A DNA stretch of 49,499 nt, taken from NCBI RefSeq assembly GCF_030137545.1, contig NZ_JARUVL010000019.1, forward strand, positions 1 to 49,499. The letters are read 5' to 3'. The position numbers were made by a program, and so were the translations under genes. The notes below the pieces were generated by a model, which worked only from the letters and a program-made list of their open reading frames with translations, had not been told where the DNA came from and did not search any database. The DNA comes from Virgibacillus sp. LDC-1 (GTDB lineage: Bacteria; Bacillota; Bacilli; Bacillales; Amphibacillaceae). This document shows positions 8,952 to 17,712 of the stretch, in pieces (the stretch's first letter is position 1; each line of letters opens with the position of its first letter).

Positions 8952-9776
8952 ATGGAAAAGGTCATGCGGTTTGGTAAGCTGTTAATAAGGCGAATAATGG
9001 TAGACGATGTTTTTGGACTTTCGGCACAGCTTGCCTACTTTTTTTTATTATCCTTATTCCCTTTATTATTATTTATCCTGACCTTGGTTGGCTATTTACC
9101 AATTGATGAAAATGCGTTAATGGACATGCTTGCAACCTTTGCACCGGAAGAAACCATGAATTTAATCAATTCAAATATTAGCTTTTTATTGAATCAGAAA
9201 AATAGCGGCCTATTATCGATTGGGATTATTGGAACCCTTTGGTCTGCATCTAATGGTGTTAATGCAATTATGCGGGCATTTAATCGAGCGTATGAAGTAG
9301 AAGAGGATCGCTCCTTTCTTGTATCGAGACTCATTGCTATCGTACTAACCATTGCGATGATCGCCATCATTGTGATTGCAATATTACTTCCTGTATTAGG
9401 AAGAATGCTTGGGGTTTATGTTTTTTCTTTTTTTGGATTGTCTAGTGACTTCCTTCATGTTTGGGAGACATTGCGTTGGGTCATTTCTTCTGTCGTGTTC
9501 TTTATCGTATTTCTTTCCCTGTATCGACTAGCTCCTAATAAGAAAATTCATATAGGAGATGCCTTTTGGGGCGCTTTATTTGCCACGTTTAGCTGGCAAC
9601 TTGCTTCACTTGTGTTTTCTTACTACGTAAATACGATCGGAAATTATTCGGCTACATATGGTAGCTTAGGTGCCGTTATTATTTTGATGGTTTGGTTTTA
9701 TCTTTCTGCTTTAATTATTATTATCGGCGGCATCATAAACGCGATTCTCCAAAATAAATACTTTAGGGTAAAATAA
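8952..9776 (+). CDS. yfkH: YihY/UPF0761-family integral membrane protein (YfkH)
   Basis: A 274-residue polytopic protein with about six membrane helices. Family features include the amphipathic start, the QLAYFFLLSLFPLLLF segment and GTLWSASNGVNAIMRAFNRAY. A ...GAVIILMVWFYLSALIIIIGG ending follows. It was once annotated ribonuclease BN, but the YihY family is not RNase BN and its function is unsettled. ATG 8952 follows TTAGGGGAG. It is the last gene of the yfkJIH cluster, 94 bp after yfkI. Confidence 0.85.
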   Translation: MEKVMRFGKLLIRRIMVDDVFGLSAQLAYFFLLSLFPLLLFILTLVGYLPIDENALMDMLATFAPEETMNLINSNISFLLNQKNSGLLSIGIIGTLWSASNGVNAIMRAFNRAYEVEEDRSFLVSRLIAIVLTIAMIAIIVIAILLPVLGRMLGVYVFSFFGLSSDFLHVWETLRWVISSVVFFIVFLSLYRLAPNKKIHIGDAFWGALFATFSWQLASLVFSYYVNTIGNYSATYGSLGAVIILMVWFYLSALIIIIGGIINAILQNKYFRVK

Positions 9777-10098
9777 TAGAGTTAGAAGAAGGTTGTGTGA
9801 TCTGCGTTTCAGGCGATACACTTCGCTTTTTGTGGGCAACTCCTCAACCTTTAAAGAACATAACTGAAGGGCCCTTAATCGGGTCTTTGTCATTGCTTCA
9901 TAATAGCTCGCATGTCTATCGCTGAAATATTAGTTGGACGGTTGATGCTAAATAAACAGACAAGGTTCTCACAAAAAAATTATAAGAAGCACTCCTTCAA
10001 TCTTTTTGGCTAGTTTGGACTAACTACCATTGTAAAACATTTGGGGAGTGCTTCTTTTGTAAAACCTCATTTTTATCAAGTTCACTTATATAACACGC
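9777..10098. other. 320-bp intergenic region with transcription-stop hairpins
   Basis: No gene seen. A weak hairpin (GGGCCC...GGGTCT, about 9870-9890) lies near the yfkH end. A long-loop stem follows at 9984-10058, with arms AAGAAGCACTCC and GGAGTGCTTCTT flanked by T-run and A-run, so it can stop transcription from both sides. The rest is featureless. Confidence 0.5.
9984..10058. terminator. Bidirectional terminator, yfkH / zosA
   Basis: Perfect 12-bp arms AAGAAGCACTCC / GGAGTGCTTCTT with a ~49-nt loop, followed by TTTTG. It separates converging genes. Confidence 0.6.
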
Positions 10099-12033
10099 TT
10101 ACTTTAAGAGTCGTAAACCATTAAGAATAACAAGAATTGTACTTCCTTCATGGCCAATAACTCCACCAGGTAAATCAATAATTTGGAAGAAGTTAGATGT
10201 AATTAAAAAGGCAATGACTGCTAATGAAAAGAAGATATTTTGCTTTATAATGCGATTCATACGACTGGATAGCTTCATCGTATTGGTAATTCTACTTAAA
10301 TCATTCTTCATTAAAACGACGTCCGCGGTTTCTAGTGCCACATCTGTTCCTTCTCCCATTGCGATGCCTAAATTAGCAGTAGCAAGGGCAGGTGCATCAT
10401 TAATTCCGTCTCCTACCATGGCAACATTTTTAAAGGTGTTTTTAAGCTGTTTTACATGGTTCACCTTTTCTTCTGGGAGGCAATTTGCAATATAATCATC
10501 TAGCCCAGCTTCCTCTGCAATCGCTTTGGCGGTTAGTTCGTTATCTCCTGTTAGCATGATAGTATGCACGCCTTGTTGTTTTAACGCTTTAATTGCTTTT
10601 TTGGCAACCTCTCTAATGGTATCTTTCAAGGCGAAGACAGCAACAATTTCTTCATTCGTTTTCGCACATACAATCGTTTTTCCTTCTTGGGCGAGTCTTT
10701 GAATTATTCCATCTTGGAACTTTTCAGCTAAGTCGGCTCCAACAAAGTCAGCCTTGCCAATTTCCCATTTTTGCTCATTAATTGTAGCAACAACGCCATT
10801 ACCACTCACTGTTTTCATTGTATCTATTATTATCGGGTAACGTTCTAATTGCGCTTTTCCGAACGATGTAATCGCTTGGGCGAGCGGATGAGTCGATTCC
10901 TTTTCGATTGCAGCCACAGCGGCAATTACTTCCTCTTGATCAATTCCTTCTTTAAAGAAAGTATCAGTTACAATTGGCGTTCCATTTGTTAATGTTCCTG
11001 TTTTATCAAAGGCAATTGCTTTTACATGGCTTAGATTCTCTAAATGAACGCCACCTTTAAATAAAACCCCGTTTTTGGCACTGTTAGAAATGGCTGACAA
11101 AGTCGCAGGCATAATGGAAGCGACAAGTGCACAAGGAGAAGCAACAACTAATAAAATCATTGCACGATAAATGCTTTCCTCTACTGTCCAGCCAAACGCA
11201 ATCGTAGGAATAAACATCATCACGACAACAACAACGAGTACAGCCTTTACATACACACCTTCAAATTTCTCAATGAATAATTGAGAAGGAGGCTTTTCCT
11301 CTTGGGCAGACTGAACCATTTGAATTATTTTTTGGAAAAGTGTTTCACTAGCTGGTTTTGATATTTCAATAGTGATTGTTCCATCAAGCGCTACGGTTCC
11401 GGCATATACATCTTGTGTATTTGCTTTTGATACGGGAATTGATTCACCTGTAATAGCACTTTCATCAATGGAAGTCGCTCCTTTTACAATCACGCCGTCA
11501 GCAGGAATACGTTCTCCAGCTCGAACGAGGATTTTGTCCCCGACTACGAGTTCTGAGACAGAAACGAGTTGTTCTTTCCCGTTTCGAATTAGCATTGCTT
11601 CTTCAGGCTGAAGATTCATTAATGCGGAAATTTCCTTATTACTTTTATTCATTGTGTACGTTTCTAATGCACCTGAAAGTGCAAAGATGAAAATAAGAAT
11701 CGCACCCTCTGTCCAGTATCCGATAATAGCGGAGCCAATAGCAGCGAAAATCATTAGCATTTCTACATTTAATTCTTTATTTGCTATTGTTTCCGTTATC
11801 CCTTCCTTTGCCTTTGCAAACCCACCGATAGCAAATGCCATGAGGTGAAGGGTAACCCAAACCGAATGGGATAGCTGATCCGTTAGTAACCAGGTGATTA
11901 ATATAATTACTCCACTTGATAAGGCAGCAATTAATTCAATATGTGGTTTTATTTTTTCAAAAATAGAAGCAACACTCTTTTCTTTTGAATCGGGTACTTT
12001 TTGTTTAGCTAATGCCTCTGTATTCATGCTCAT
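10099..12033 (-). CDS. zosA: P1B-type metal-transporting ATPase, ZosA-like
   Basis: A membrane P-type ATPase of 644 residues moving a transition metal. Visible motifs: TGES (actuator), SPCALVASIMPA (the CPx metal helix), DKTGTLTNG with the phosphorylated Asp, the HP locus in ESTHPLAQA, TGDNELTAKA and GDGINDAPALATANLG. It has no N-terminal heavy-metal-associated domain, unlike CadA/CopA. ATG 12033 has GGAGG 8 nt upstream; upstream in-frame starts are rejected. A perfect PerR box precedes it, as known for B. subtilis zosA, which imports Zn2+ under peroxide stress. Zinc specificity is inferred from this regulation and family likeness. A Mn/Fe exporter is the alternative. Confidence 0.85.
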   Translation of the reverse strand: MSMNTEALAKQKVPDSKEKSVASIFEKIKPHIELIAALSSGVIILITWLLTDQLSHSVWVTLHLMAFAIGGFAKAKEGITETIANKELNVEMLMIFAAIGSAIIGYWTEGAILIFIFALSGALETYTMNKSNKEISALMNLQPEEAMLIRNGKEQLVSVSELVVGDKILVRAGERIPADGVIVKGATSIDESAITGESIPVSKANTQDVYAGTVALDGTITIEISKPASETLFQKIIQMVQSAQEEKPPSQLFIEKFEGVYVKAVLVVVVVMMFIPTIAFGWTVEESIYRAMILLVVASPCALVASIMPATLSAISNSAKNGVLFKGGVHLENLSHVKAIAFDKTGTLTNGTPIVTDTFFKEGIDQEEVIAAVAAIEKESTHPLAQAITSFGKAQLERYPIIIDTMKTVSGNGVVATINEQKWEIGKADFVGADLAEKFQDGIIQRLAQEGKTIVCAKTNEEIVAVFALKDTIREVAKKAIKALKQQGVHTIMLTGDNELTAKAIAEEAGLDDYIANCLPEEKVNHVKQLKNTFKNVAMVGDGINDAPALATANLGIAMGEGTDVALETADVVLMKNDLSRITNTMKLSSRMNRIIKQNIFFSLAVIAFLITSNFFQIIDLPGGVIGHEGSTILVILNGLRLLK

Positions 12034-12132
12034 TTTCAATTCCTCCAACCTAATTGAGAATAATAATCATTTACATTTCGTTATTAAATCAACACTTTAA
12101 GTAGTTTCTACTATAATCATATTGTTTATAAT

Positions 12133-12147
12133 TTATAATTATTATAA
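12133..12147. promoter_or_regulatory. PerR operator upstream of zosA
   Basis: TTATAATTATTATAA matches the 7-1-7 PerR consensus TTATAATnATTATAA at every specified position. It lies 16 bp downstream of the minus-strand -10, a typical repressor position. Confidence 0.85.
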
Positions 12148-12162
12148 TCTAATATATATTAT

Positions 12163-12190
12163 ATATTATCACATGGATACATAATGTCAA
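12163..12190 (-). promoter_or_regulatory. Sigma-A type promoter of zosA
   Basis: On the minus strand: TTGACA (12190-12185), a 16-bp spacer, TAATAT (12168-12163). The PerR box follows in the direction of transcription. Confidence 0.65.
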
Positions 12191-12342
12191 GTTGAAATTC
12201 CGAAAAAGAATCTGTGTTTAATAAATTGAGTAATACAGCTATCATTTTTTGGTGGAACAGAAGGATAAAATTTTGAAAAATTAGTCATTAACTGTTACAA
12301 TCTATTTTGTGATTCATATATAACAACAAAGGGGTGTTCGAG

Positions 12343-13203
12343 ATGAAACGAGCAATGTTCTTGATTATAATGGCTTTTAGTATGCTACTAATCACTGCTT
12401 GTGGTACATCGTCAGCAGGAAAAGAAGAAAAAACAGGGGAAACAGAAGATAAAATTTGGGAGAACATCAAGGCAAAAGGAGAGATTGTTGCTGCTACGCC
12501 AGGAACACTTTATCCTGCATCTTATTACCCAGAAGATAATGATGAACTTACTGGTTATAATGTTGAGGTGTTTCGTGAAATTGCAAAAAGACTTGGAGTG
12601 GATATTAAGTTTGAGACAATGGCATTTGATGGAATGCTTGCCGCACTTCATACAGGGAAAGTAGATATTATTCAAATTGGCCCGCGCGAGGAAAGCAAAA
12701 AGAAATTTGCATTTAGTGAACCAGTTAAGTACTCGTATTCTACAATGATTGTGCGAAAAGGAGATCATTCAGGAATCGAAAAGCTAGAAGATTTAAAAGG
12801 CAAAAAGGCTGGTGGAGCAGCAACGACTGTATATAGTGAAATTGCTCGTAAATTTGGTGCCGAGGTTATAGCATATGGGAATGTAACAAATGATGCTTAT
12901 TTGCGGGATGTACATAATGAAAGAACAGATGTCATTATTAATGATTATTATTTGCAAAGTCTTGCGATCGGATTCTTTCCTGACTTTAATATTGAAATTC
13001 ATCCAGATCTCAAGTTTCATCCAACAACGAACAATGTTGCAATGAAGAAAGAGGCTACTGTCTTATTAGAAAAAGTAAATACGGTAATTAATGAAATGAA
13101 ACAGGATGGTACACTTACGGAGTTATCCGAGGAATTTTTCGGAGGGAAGGATGTATCGAAAAAGCCGGAAGCTTCTATTATTGAAGTCGAAGGTATTGAA
13201 TAG
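12343..13203 (+). CDS. Amino-acid ABC importer substrate-binding lipoprotein
   Basis: An extracellular solute-binding protein family 3 member, 286 residues. The lipobox LLITACGT anchors it. The SBP3 core runs from EIVAATPGTLYPASY through LTGYNVEVFREIAKRLG to FDGMLAALHTGKVDII and the hinge EDLKGKKAGGAATTVY. It binds a polar amino acid or derivative. ATG 12343 lies 8 nt after GGGG of the ribosome binding site. The permease gene follows 14 bp later. The family resembles cystine/YxeM-type binders, but the ligand cannot be decided. No ATP-binding partner is encoded nearby. Confidence 0.85.
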   Translation: MKRAMFLIIMAFSMLLITACGTSSAGKEEKTGETEDKIWENIKAKGEIVAATPGTLYPASYYPEDNDELTGYNVEVFREIAKRLGVDIKFETMAFDGMLAALHTGKVDIIQIGPREESKKKFAFSEPVKYSYSTMIVRKGDHSGIEKLEDLKGKKAGGAATTVYSEIARKFGAEVIAYGNVTNDAYLRDVHNERTDVIINDYYLQSLAIGFFPDFNIEIHPDLKFHPTTNNVAMKKEATVLLEKVNTVINEMKQDGTLTELSEEFFGGKDVSKKPEASIIEVEGIE

Positions 13204-13217
13204 AATGGTGATGGATC

Positions 13218-13904
13218 ATGTGGGAGATTGATCAAGTACAGTTAACGTATTTATTTGATTTTAAAGTGGCTTGGGAGAATTTACCGTTTTTGCTGGAAGG
13301 TGTTCCATTAACACTAGGAATCTCTTTTGCAGGTATGGGAATAGGCCTTATTCTCGGATTGTTTTTAGCACTAGCCAGAGGTGCATCGAATCTTTTGTTT
13401 CGTTGGCCTGCACGGATCTATATTTCGTTTATGAGAGGTACACCCTTAATTGTGTTTTTGTTTCTTTTATATTATGGGTTACCTGTAATCGGAATAGAGA
13501 TGTCAGCTATCGTTGCTGCTTCACTTGGATTTGGCTTAAATAGTGCTGCGTTTATCGCCGAAATAAATCGTGCTTCTTTAAATAGTGTTGACAAAGGTCA
13601 ATGGGAAGCAGCAAAGGCGCTTAATATGGGGAAATGGTATACGTTAAGAAGAATCGTTTTGCCACAAGCTACTCGAATTGCGATTCCTCCACTTACAAAT
13701 GTATTTATGAGTGTTGTTAAAGGAACCTCTTTAGCTGCAATTATTACCGTTCCCGAATTGTTTCAGAAGTCCCAAATTGTCGCAGGTAGGACATTAGATT
13801 CGATGACGATGTATATTATGGTTGCTTTCATCTATTGGCCGATATGTATTATTATTTCAATGGTTCAGGATCGATTGGAAGCACGATATAGTCGGTTTTT
13901 ATAG
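13218..13904 (+). CDS. Amino-acid ABC importer permease (HisM/YxeN type)
   Basis: A 228-residue inner-membrane permease of the His/Glu/Gln/Arg/opine group. It has an N-terminal amphipathic region, the YISFMRGTPLIVFLFLLYYG segment and five to six helices. The EAA loop, WEAAKALNMGKWYTLRRIVLPQA, docks the ATPase. It is translated from ATG 13218 just after the binding-protein gene, so the two form one operon. It presumably works as a homodimer. The expected ATPase gene is missing; a terminator follows immediately, so the ATPase must come from another locus. Confidence 0.88.
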   Translation: MWEIDQVQLTYLFDFKVAWENLPFLLEGVPLTLGISFAGMGIGLILGLFLALARGASNLLFRWPARIYISFMRGTPLIVFLFLLYYGLPVIGIEMSAIVAASLGFGLNSAAFIAEINRASLNSVDKGQWEAAKALNMGKWYTLRRIVLPQATRIAIPPLTNVFMSVVKGTSLAAIITVPELFQKSQIVAGRTLDSMTMYIMVAFIYWPICIIISMVQDRLEARYSRFL

Positions 13905-13914
13905 ATTTAAAATA

Positions 13915-13960
13915 AAACAGCAATCAATGGGGGAGAAGAACTCTCATTGATTGCTGTTTC
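13915..13960. terminator. Bidirectional terminator between ABC importer and DUF3267 gene
   Basis: Perfect 15-bp arms AAACAGCAATCAATG / CATTGATTGCTGTTT with a 15-nt loop, between converging genes. Confidence 0.8.
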
Positions 13961-13982
13961 ACGTTTTATTGAGATATTATTT

Positions 13983-14612
13983 CTACTGTTGATGGTTAAT
14001 CTCCTCTTTCCAATAGGTCTTGCTTCCATTACTAATCAATTTTGCTCCTTTTGGTACCTGCACGAATAAAAGAATAAGATTAAGTATATCGACTGAAGAA
14101 GCCATCGCATTAACTAATATTATGATTTTAAAAGCAGGTGTTAAGATTCCTAACAGACTAAATAGGATTGGTAGGAAAATTGAAATTATAACAAAAGGAG
14201 ATATTGTAATTAATAGATATCTTGACCTTGACATCACTTCTTCTGTTAGAACGTAGCCACCAAATAAAGTAAACCCAATAAATGTTTTTTTAGATTCAAT
14301 AAAATTAGGGATAAACACTAAATGAAGAAGTTCGTGTATAACGATAAGTAAAAACAGCGAAACAATCCCAACTAAATTGATTGATATGGATAGCGAATCT
14401 GAAGTTGGATCAATACCAAACTCCTTCAATGAAATAGACGAGAAAATCTCGATCACACCAACAGTAATGAATGCATTGAAAATCATTAATGGAATGGATA
14501 AGAGAATAGCTCTTCCTACACTTTTAGGCTCTTTTAATGGATTCCAACCATTCTCAAGTAGCTTTATATGTTTTTTATTATCCACCTTTGGTATTCCGAT
14601 TTTTATTTTCAT
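13983..14612 (-). CDS. DUF3267-family membrane protein, putative zincin-like metalloprotease
   Basis: A 209-residue integral membrane protein with about four helices. The sequence VIHELLHLVFIPNF carries an HExxH-type signature (H-E-L-L-H), the hallmark that puts DUF3267 among putative membrane metallopeptidases. ATG 14612 follows GAGAGGTG. Proteolytic activity is inferred only from that motif; substrates are unknown. It precedes the converging terminator and follows the MFS gene on the same strand 51 bp away, so the two may be co-transcribed. Confidence 0.75.
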   Translation of the reverse strand: MKIKIGIPKVDNKKHIKLLENGWNPLKEPKSVGRAILLSIPLMIFNAFITVGVIEIFSSISLKEFGIDPTSDSLSISINLVGIVSLFLLIVIHELLHLVFIPNFIESKKTFIGFTLFGGYVLTEEVMSRSRYLLITISPFVIISIFLPILFSLLGILTPAFKIIILVNAMASSVDILNLILLFVQVPKGAKLISNGSKTYWKEEINHQQ

Positions 14613-14663
14613 TCAATCACCTCTCGACTTTGTGATTTTACTCCATCCATTTTTATGTTTATA

Positions 14664-15839
14664 TCAATTAATTGCTAATTCGCTTGTTGTAGGCTCTCGT
14701 TTAACGAAAATGACTCCGAGAAGGATCACTAACATGATAACGATAATATAGAAGAAGGACAGGCCTGGAAACCATTCAATGATGATTCCACTTATATAAG
14801 GACCTAAAATACTTCCAAGACTAAAGAAAATACCACATAAAAGATTCCCAGCAGGAAGCAGTGCCTTTGGAAGAATATCAGTCATATAGGATATTCCTAA
14901 GGAGAACAAAGAGCCTACGAGCATTCCAGATAGCGCAAACGTAATAAATAATACCGGAATGGAATGTTCATATAATGCTGCGACGATAAAGCAAATGATT
15001 CCTCCACTAATTACGCCTAATAAAACCTTTCGTCTGCCAAGGCGATCACTTAAAATGCCTAATGGTAATTGTAAGATGATGCTACCAAGCGCAAAAAAAG
15101 GAATAATGAAAGCGATGATTTCAAAATCGTGACCGATACGCAGACCATATATCGGAAAAATGCCGTGCAAGGTAGCTTCTAGGAAACCATAGCCAAAGGC
15201 AGGTAGTAGCGCTACCCAAGCGATTTTCAATGTGGAAGAAAACCGGTTCCAAGAAGATAAAGAGCTGGTTGCTGCATCCATATCTTGATCTGGCCACTTA
15301 TTTCGAATGAGAAACATGAAGGACCAAACAAACAGACTAATAAATCCTGAAACGATAAAAGGTAGGGACTCATTAATGGAAAGCAATCTTGTCATTAATG
15401 GTCCAAGGGTAAAGCCTAATGCGAAAAACAACCCATAGAGGGAGATGTATTTCCCGCGCTTTTCTTTGCTAGCTGTAGTAGTGACCCATGTCTGTGTTCC
15501 GAAATGAAGCATATGGTCGCCAATCCCAATCGTTAAACGTAAAATAAACCAAAACCATAATGATTTCCACAATGGAAATAAGAATAGAGAAAGGAAGACA
15601 AGCAAACCGCCGACAAGAATGATTGGCTTAAATCCATATTTTTGCAATGGCTTTTCCATAAATGGCGAAGCAAGCAAGACGCCTATGTATAGTCCGGTTG
15701 CATGTAATCCGTTAACTGATGAAGAAACACCACTTTGTTCAAGGATAATTGCAATGAGCGGTAGTAGCATTCCTTGTGAGAATCCTGAAATCGTCACAAG
15801 GCTAATTAAAATCGAAAATCGTAGTCTAGATGATGTCAT
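14664..15839 (-). CDS. yfkF: Major facilitator superfamily transporter, probable YfkF
   Basis: A polytopic protein of 391 residues with 12 predicted helices. The MFS loop 8-9 signature is GILSDRLGRRKVLLG. A degenerate loop 2-3 element (FMEKPLQKYG) and GDHMLHFGTQTWV are also present. Probably a drug or metabolite exporter. The first 21 codons of the longest frame lack a ribosome binding site; ATG 15839 has TTAGGAG 7 nt upstream and is used. The length equals B. subtilis YfkF as I remember it. The neighbours yfkD and yfkJIH support that name, but the symbol is synteny-based. Confidence 0.75.
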   Translation of the reverse strand: MTSSRLRFSILISLVTISGFSQGMLLPLIAIILEQSGVSSSVNGLHATGLYIGVLLASPFMEKPLQKYGFKPIILVGGLLVFLSLFLFPLWKSLWFWFILRLTIGIGDHMLHFGTQTWVTTTASKEKRGKYISLYGLFFALGFTLGPLMTRLLSINESLPFIVSGFISLFVWSFMFLIRNKWPDQDMDAATSSLSSWNRFSSTLKIAWVALLPAFGYGFLEATLHGIFPIYGLRIGHDFEIIAFIIPFFALGSIILQLPLGILSDRLGRRKVLLGVISGGIICFIVAALYEHSIPVLFITFALSGMLVGSLFSLGISYMTDILPKALLPAGNLLCGIFFSLGSILGPYISGIIIEWFPGLSFFYIIVIMLVILLGVIFVKREPTTSELAIN

Positions 15840-15990
15840 AATGATGCTCCTAACTAAAAAAAGATACGCTTTAAATGTATGATGTTTTCTAAACGAGGTC
15901 AATTGGAAAGTAACTTTTCTTGAAAAACGTTATAATGAAATGGAAAGAGGTTATATAGTAAATAGGATAGACAAAGATGGAGGGATGGTT

Positions 15991-16383
15991 ATGAACTATT
16001 ATTTAAAGGAAAATGGAGTGCGGATAAAATTAGGATACGGGGAACTAGAAATATCTGGCGATGAGGATTTTGGTTTTCGCCCCTTTCAATTAATGGTATC
16101 GTCCATTGTTGGATGTAGTGCATCTGTATTTCGAAAAATATTGGAAAAGCAACGAACAAAAATAGAAGATATGATTGTTAGTGCTGAGGTAGAACGAAAC
16201 CCTGAAGAAGCCAATCGCATCGAACGGATTGCCTTAACCTTCACTATTAAAGGACACCAGCTTGATCCAGATAAGCTTCACAAAAGCTTAGAGGTTGCTA
16301 GAAAGAATTGCTCCATGGTACGCTCCGTCGAAAATAGTATTCAAATCGATGAAAAAATAGAAATCATTGAATTATCTCGTTAA
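15991..16383 (+). CDS. OsmC/Ohr-family protein
   Basis: A 130-residue OsmC-like protein, a family of dithiol-dependent hydroperoxide reductases acting in the cytoplasm. The two active-site cysteines are present: one in SSIVGCSASVFRKI, the second in ARKNCSMVRSVE. ATG 15991 is selected because GGAGG lies 7 nt upstream; several in-frame upstream starts lack spacing. The sequence is closer to YhfA/OsmC-like than to Ohr, so the substrate is open (peroxides or acyl hydroperoxides). Monocistronic, with a terminator after it. Confidence 0.85.
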   Translation: MNYYLKENGVRIKLGYGELEISGDEDFGFRPFQLMVSSIVGCSASVFRKILEKQRTKIEDMIVSAEVERNPEEANRIERIALTFTIKGHQLDPDKLHKSLEVARKNCSMVRSVENSIQIDEKIEIIELSR

Positions 16384-16404
16384 CTTCTTTTCACACATAC
16401 GTAG

Positions 16405-16445
16405 AAAAAATCGCAGGGAAAATATGCCTTTGCGATTTTTTCTGT
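16405..16445 (+). terminator. Intrinsic terminator after OsmC-like gene
   Basis: Perfect arms AAAAAATCGCA / TGCGATTTTTT with a 15-nt loop. Confidence 0.85.
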
Positions 16446-16509
16446 TTTTTCTTTGTATAATATTTTTCTGGTCGAAAAAACTAGGATAAAAAGAGAGGAA
16501 TGGACAGAT

Positions 16510-17304
16510 ATGAAAATTAAATGGAACATCCTAGTTATCGCTTTTATTATCACCTGTTTACTTTTACCTCCAACTACGAGCGAAGCGAAAGAAAAGAAGA
16601 AAAATGACTTTGATATGCCTAGTCATGTTTTATCGATTTCTAAGGAAAATACGTTTCCCAATGCGAATGAAGATCAGGAAGTAGTAGAGCCGAGCGAATT
16701 TACGAAGAGCATGATTGATGAGCTAAAGGTGCCAATCGAAAATCCAGATCTGATTAAATTGCTCAATGAAACATCGATAAAGCCTTCCCCCATTTCATTT
16801 GGATATCGAGGAAGTGTCTTTTTAGGTAGATGGCCGCTTCATTATAAATCTACAGAAACCACGGTAAATTGGGAATACCAGAAGATTAATTTGAACGAGC
16901 TAAACAATATTGGTGGCGATACTGTTCAAAAGCTAAACTATGTGCAGCAAAGCCAGTCGGAAATAAAAGGCGCGTTAACGAATAAAATTTCCAAGCCAAG
17001 CGATGTAAAACGAATGATGCTGTTGAAGGCGAAGGAAAAGACAAAATTACCACTCTCGTATCGTACCATCATTGGAAAAAATACAAAAAAGGAAAACGCC
17101 TATAATGTTCCCGTTCAAAAGTATGGACAATTAACGGCCTACGCTCCTGCTTTGAGTGAGAAGGGAGAAGTAACCTTTGGTGAAGTCTATATTCAACTAA
17201 AGGGATCGAAAAAATCATTAGAAATAAAAAATGTAACAAAGCAAGGAATTGGTGCATGGATTCCAATTCATGATCATATCTCCTTTTCATTTCAACTCAA
17301 ATAG
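16510..17304 (+). CDS. yfkD: YfkD-family secreted protein
   Basis: A 264-residue exported protein: a hydrophobic signal (ILVIAFIITCLLLPPTT) ends near SEAKE. The mature part has conserved-looking blocks such as SISKENTFPNAN, LNETSIKPSPI, SETTVNWEYQKINLNELN-like segments and GIGAWIPIHDHISFSFQL, which I recognise as YfkD. Function unknown. ATG 16510 follows AGAGAGG. In B. subtilis yfkD lies near yfkF and yfkJIH, as here. The tandem-repeat region begins just downstream. Confidence 0.8.
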   Translation: MKIKWNILVIAFIITCLLLPPTTSEAKEKKKNDFDMPSHVLSISKENTFPNANEDQEVVEPSEFTKSMIDELKVPIENPDLIKLLNETSIKPSPISFGYRGSVFLGRWPLHYKSTETTVNWEYQKINLNELNNIGGDTVQKLNYVQQSQSEIKGALTNKISKPSDVKRMMLLKAKEKTKLPLSYRTIIGKNTKKENAYNVPVQKYGQLTAYAPALSEKGEVTFGEVYIQLKGSKKSLEIKNVTKQGIGAWIPIHDHISFSFQLK

Positions 17305-17317
17305 CGGAGCAATCAAC

Positions 17318-17356
17318 AAGCGGGTGTTCACCTTGAAATGTGTGAATACCCGTTTT
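17318..17356 (+). terminator. Intrinsic terminator after yfkD
   Basis: Arms AAGCGGGTGTTCAC and GTGAATACCCGTTTT (one G-T type mismatch) with an 11-nt loop. Confidence 0.75.
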
Positions 17357-17379
17357 ACGGTTATCGGGCGAGCTGCCAA

Positions 17380-17712
17380 CCAAACTCGAGCGAGAACCAC
17401 CCAACTCGATCAAGAAAGCGCCTGAAACGATCAAGAAAGGGCCCAATTCGATCAAGAAAGCGCCTAAAACGATCAAGAAAGGGCCCAATTCGATCAATAA
17501 AGCGCCTAAAACGATCAAGAAAGGGCCTAAAACGATCAAGAACCACCCCAATTCGATCAAGAAAGCGCCTAAAACGATCAAGAACCAGTCCAACTCGATC
17601 AAGAAAGCGTCTAAAACGATCAACAACCGCCCAACTCGAGCGAGAACTACGCAAACTCGAGCGAGAACTATCCAAACTCGATCTAAAAGCCTCCCATTTC
17701 GAGCGATCCCCA
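17380..17712. repeat. Intergenic tandem array: 16 units of about 21 bp with a 42-bp higher-order pattern
   Basis: The CGA core recurs at 17387, 17407, 17428, 17449, 17470, 17491, 17512, 17533, 17554, 17575, 17596, 17617, 17637, 17658, 17679 and 17700: spacing 21 bp, with two intervals of 20. Two unit types mostly alternate in the middle: one with CCCAATTCGATCAAGAA, the other with CCTAAAACGATCAAGAA. The outer units carry TCGAGCGAGAA instead. Because 21 is a multiple of 3, every frame stays open and yields Arg/Lys/Ser-rich or Leu/Val/Asp-rich pseudo-proteins without ribosome binding sites. There are no unique spacers, so it is not CRISPR. Function unknown. Confidence 0.9.

Noticed and set aside
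12412-13235. Minus-strand ORFs opposite the ABC importer genes
   Set aside because: Shadows of the binding-protein gene with Cys/Phe-rich composition and no start signals.
17380-17712. CRISPR array
   Set aside because: Units are contiguous with no unique spacers, the repeat is 21 bp without dyad, and no cas genes are present.
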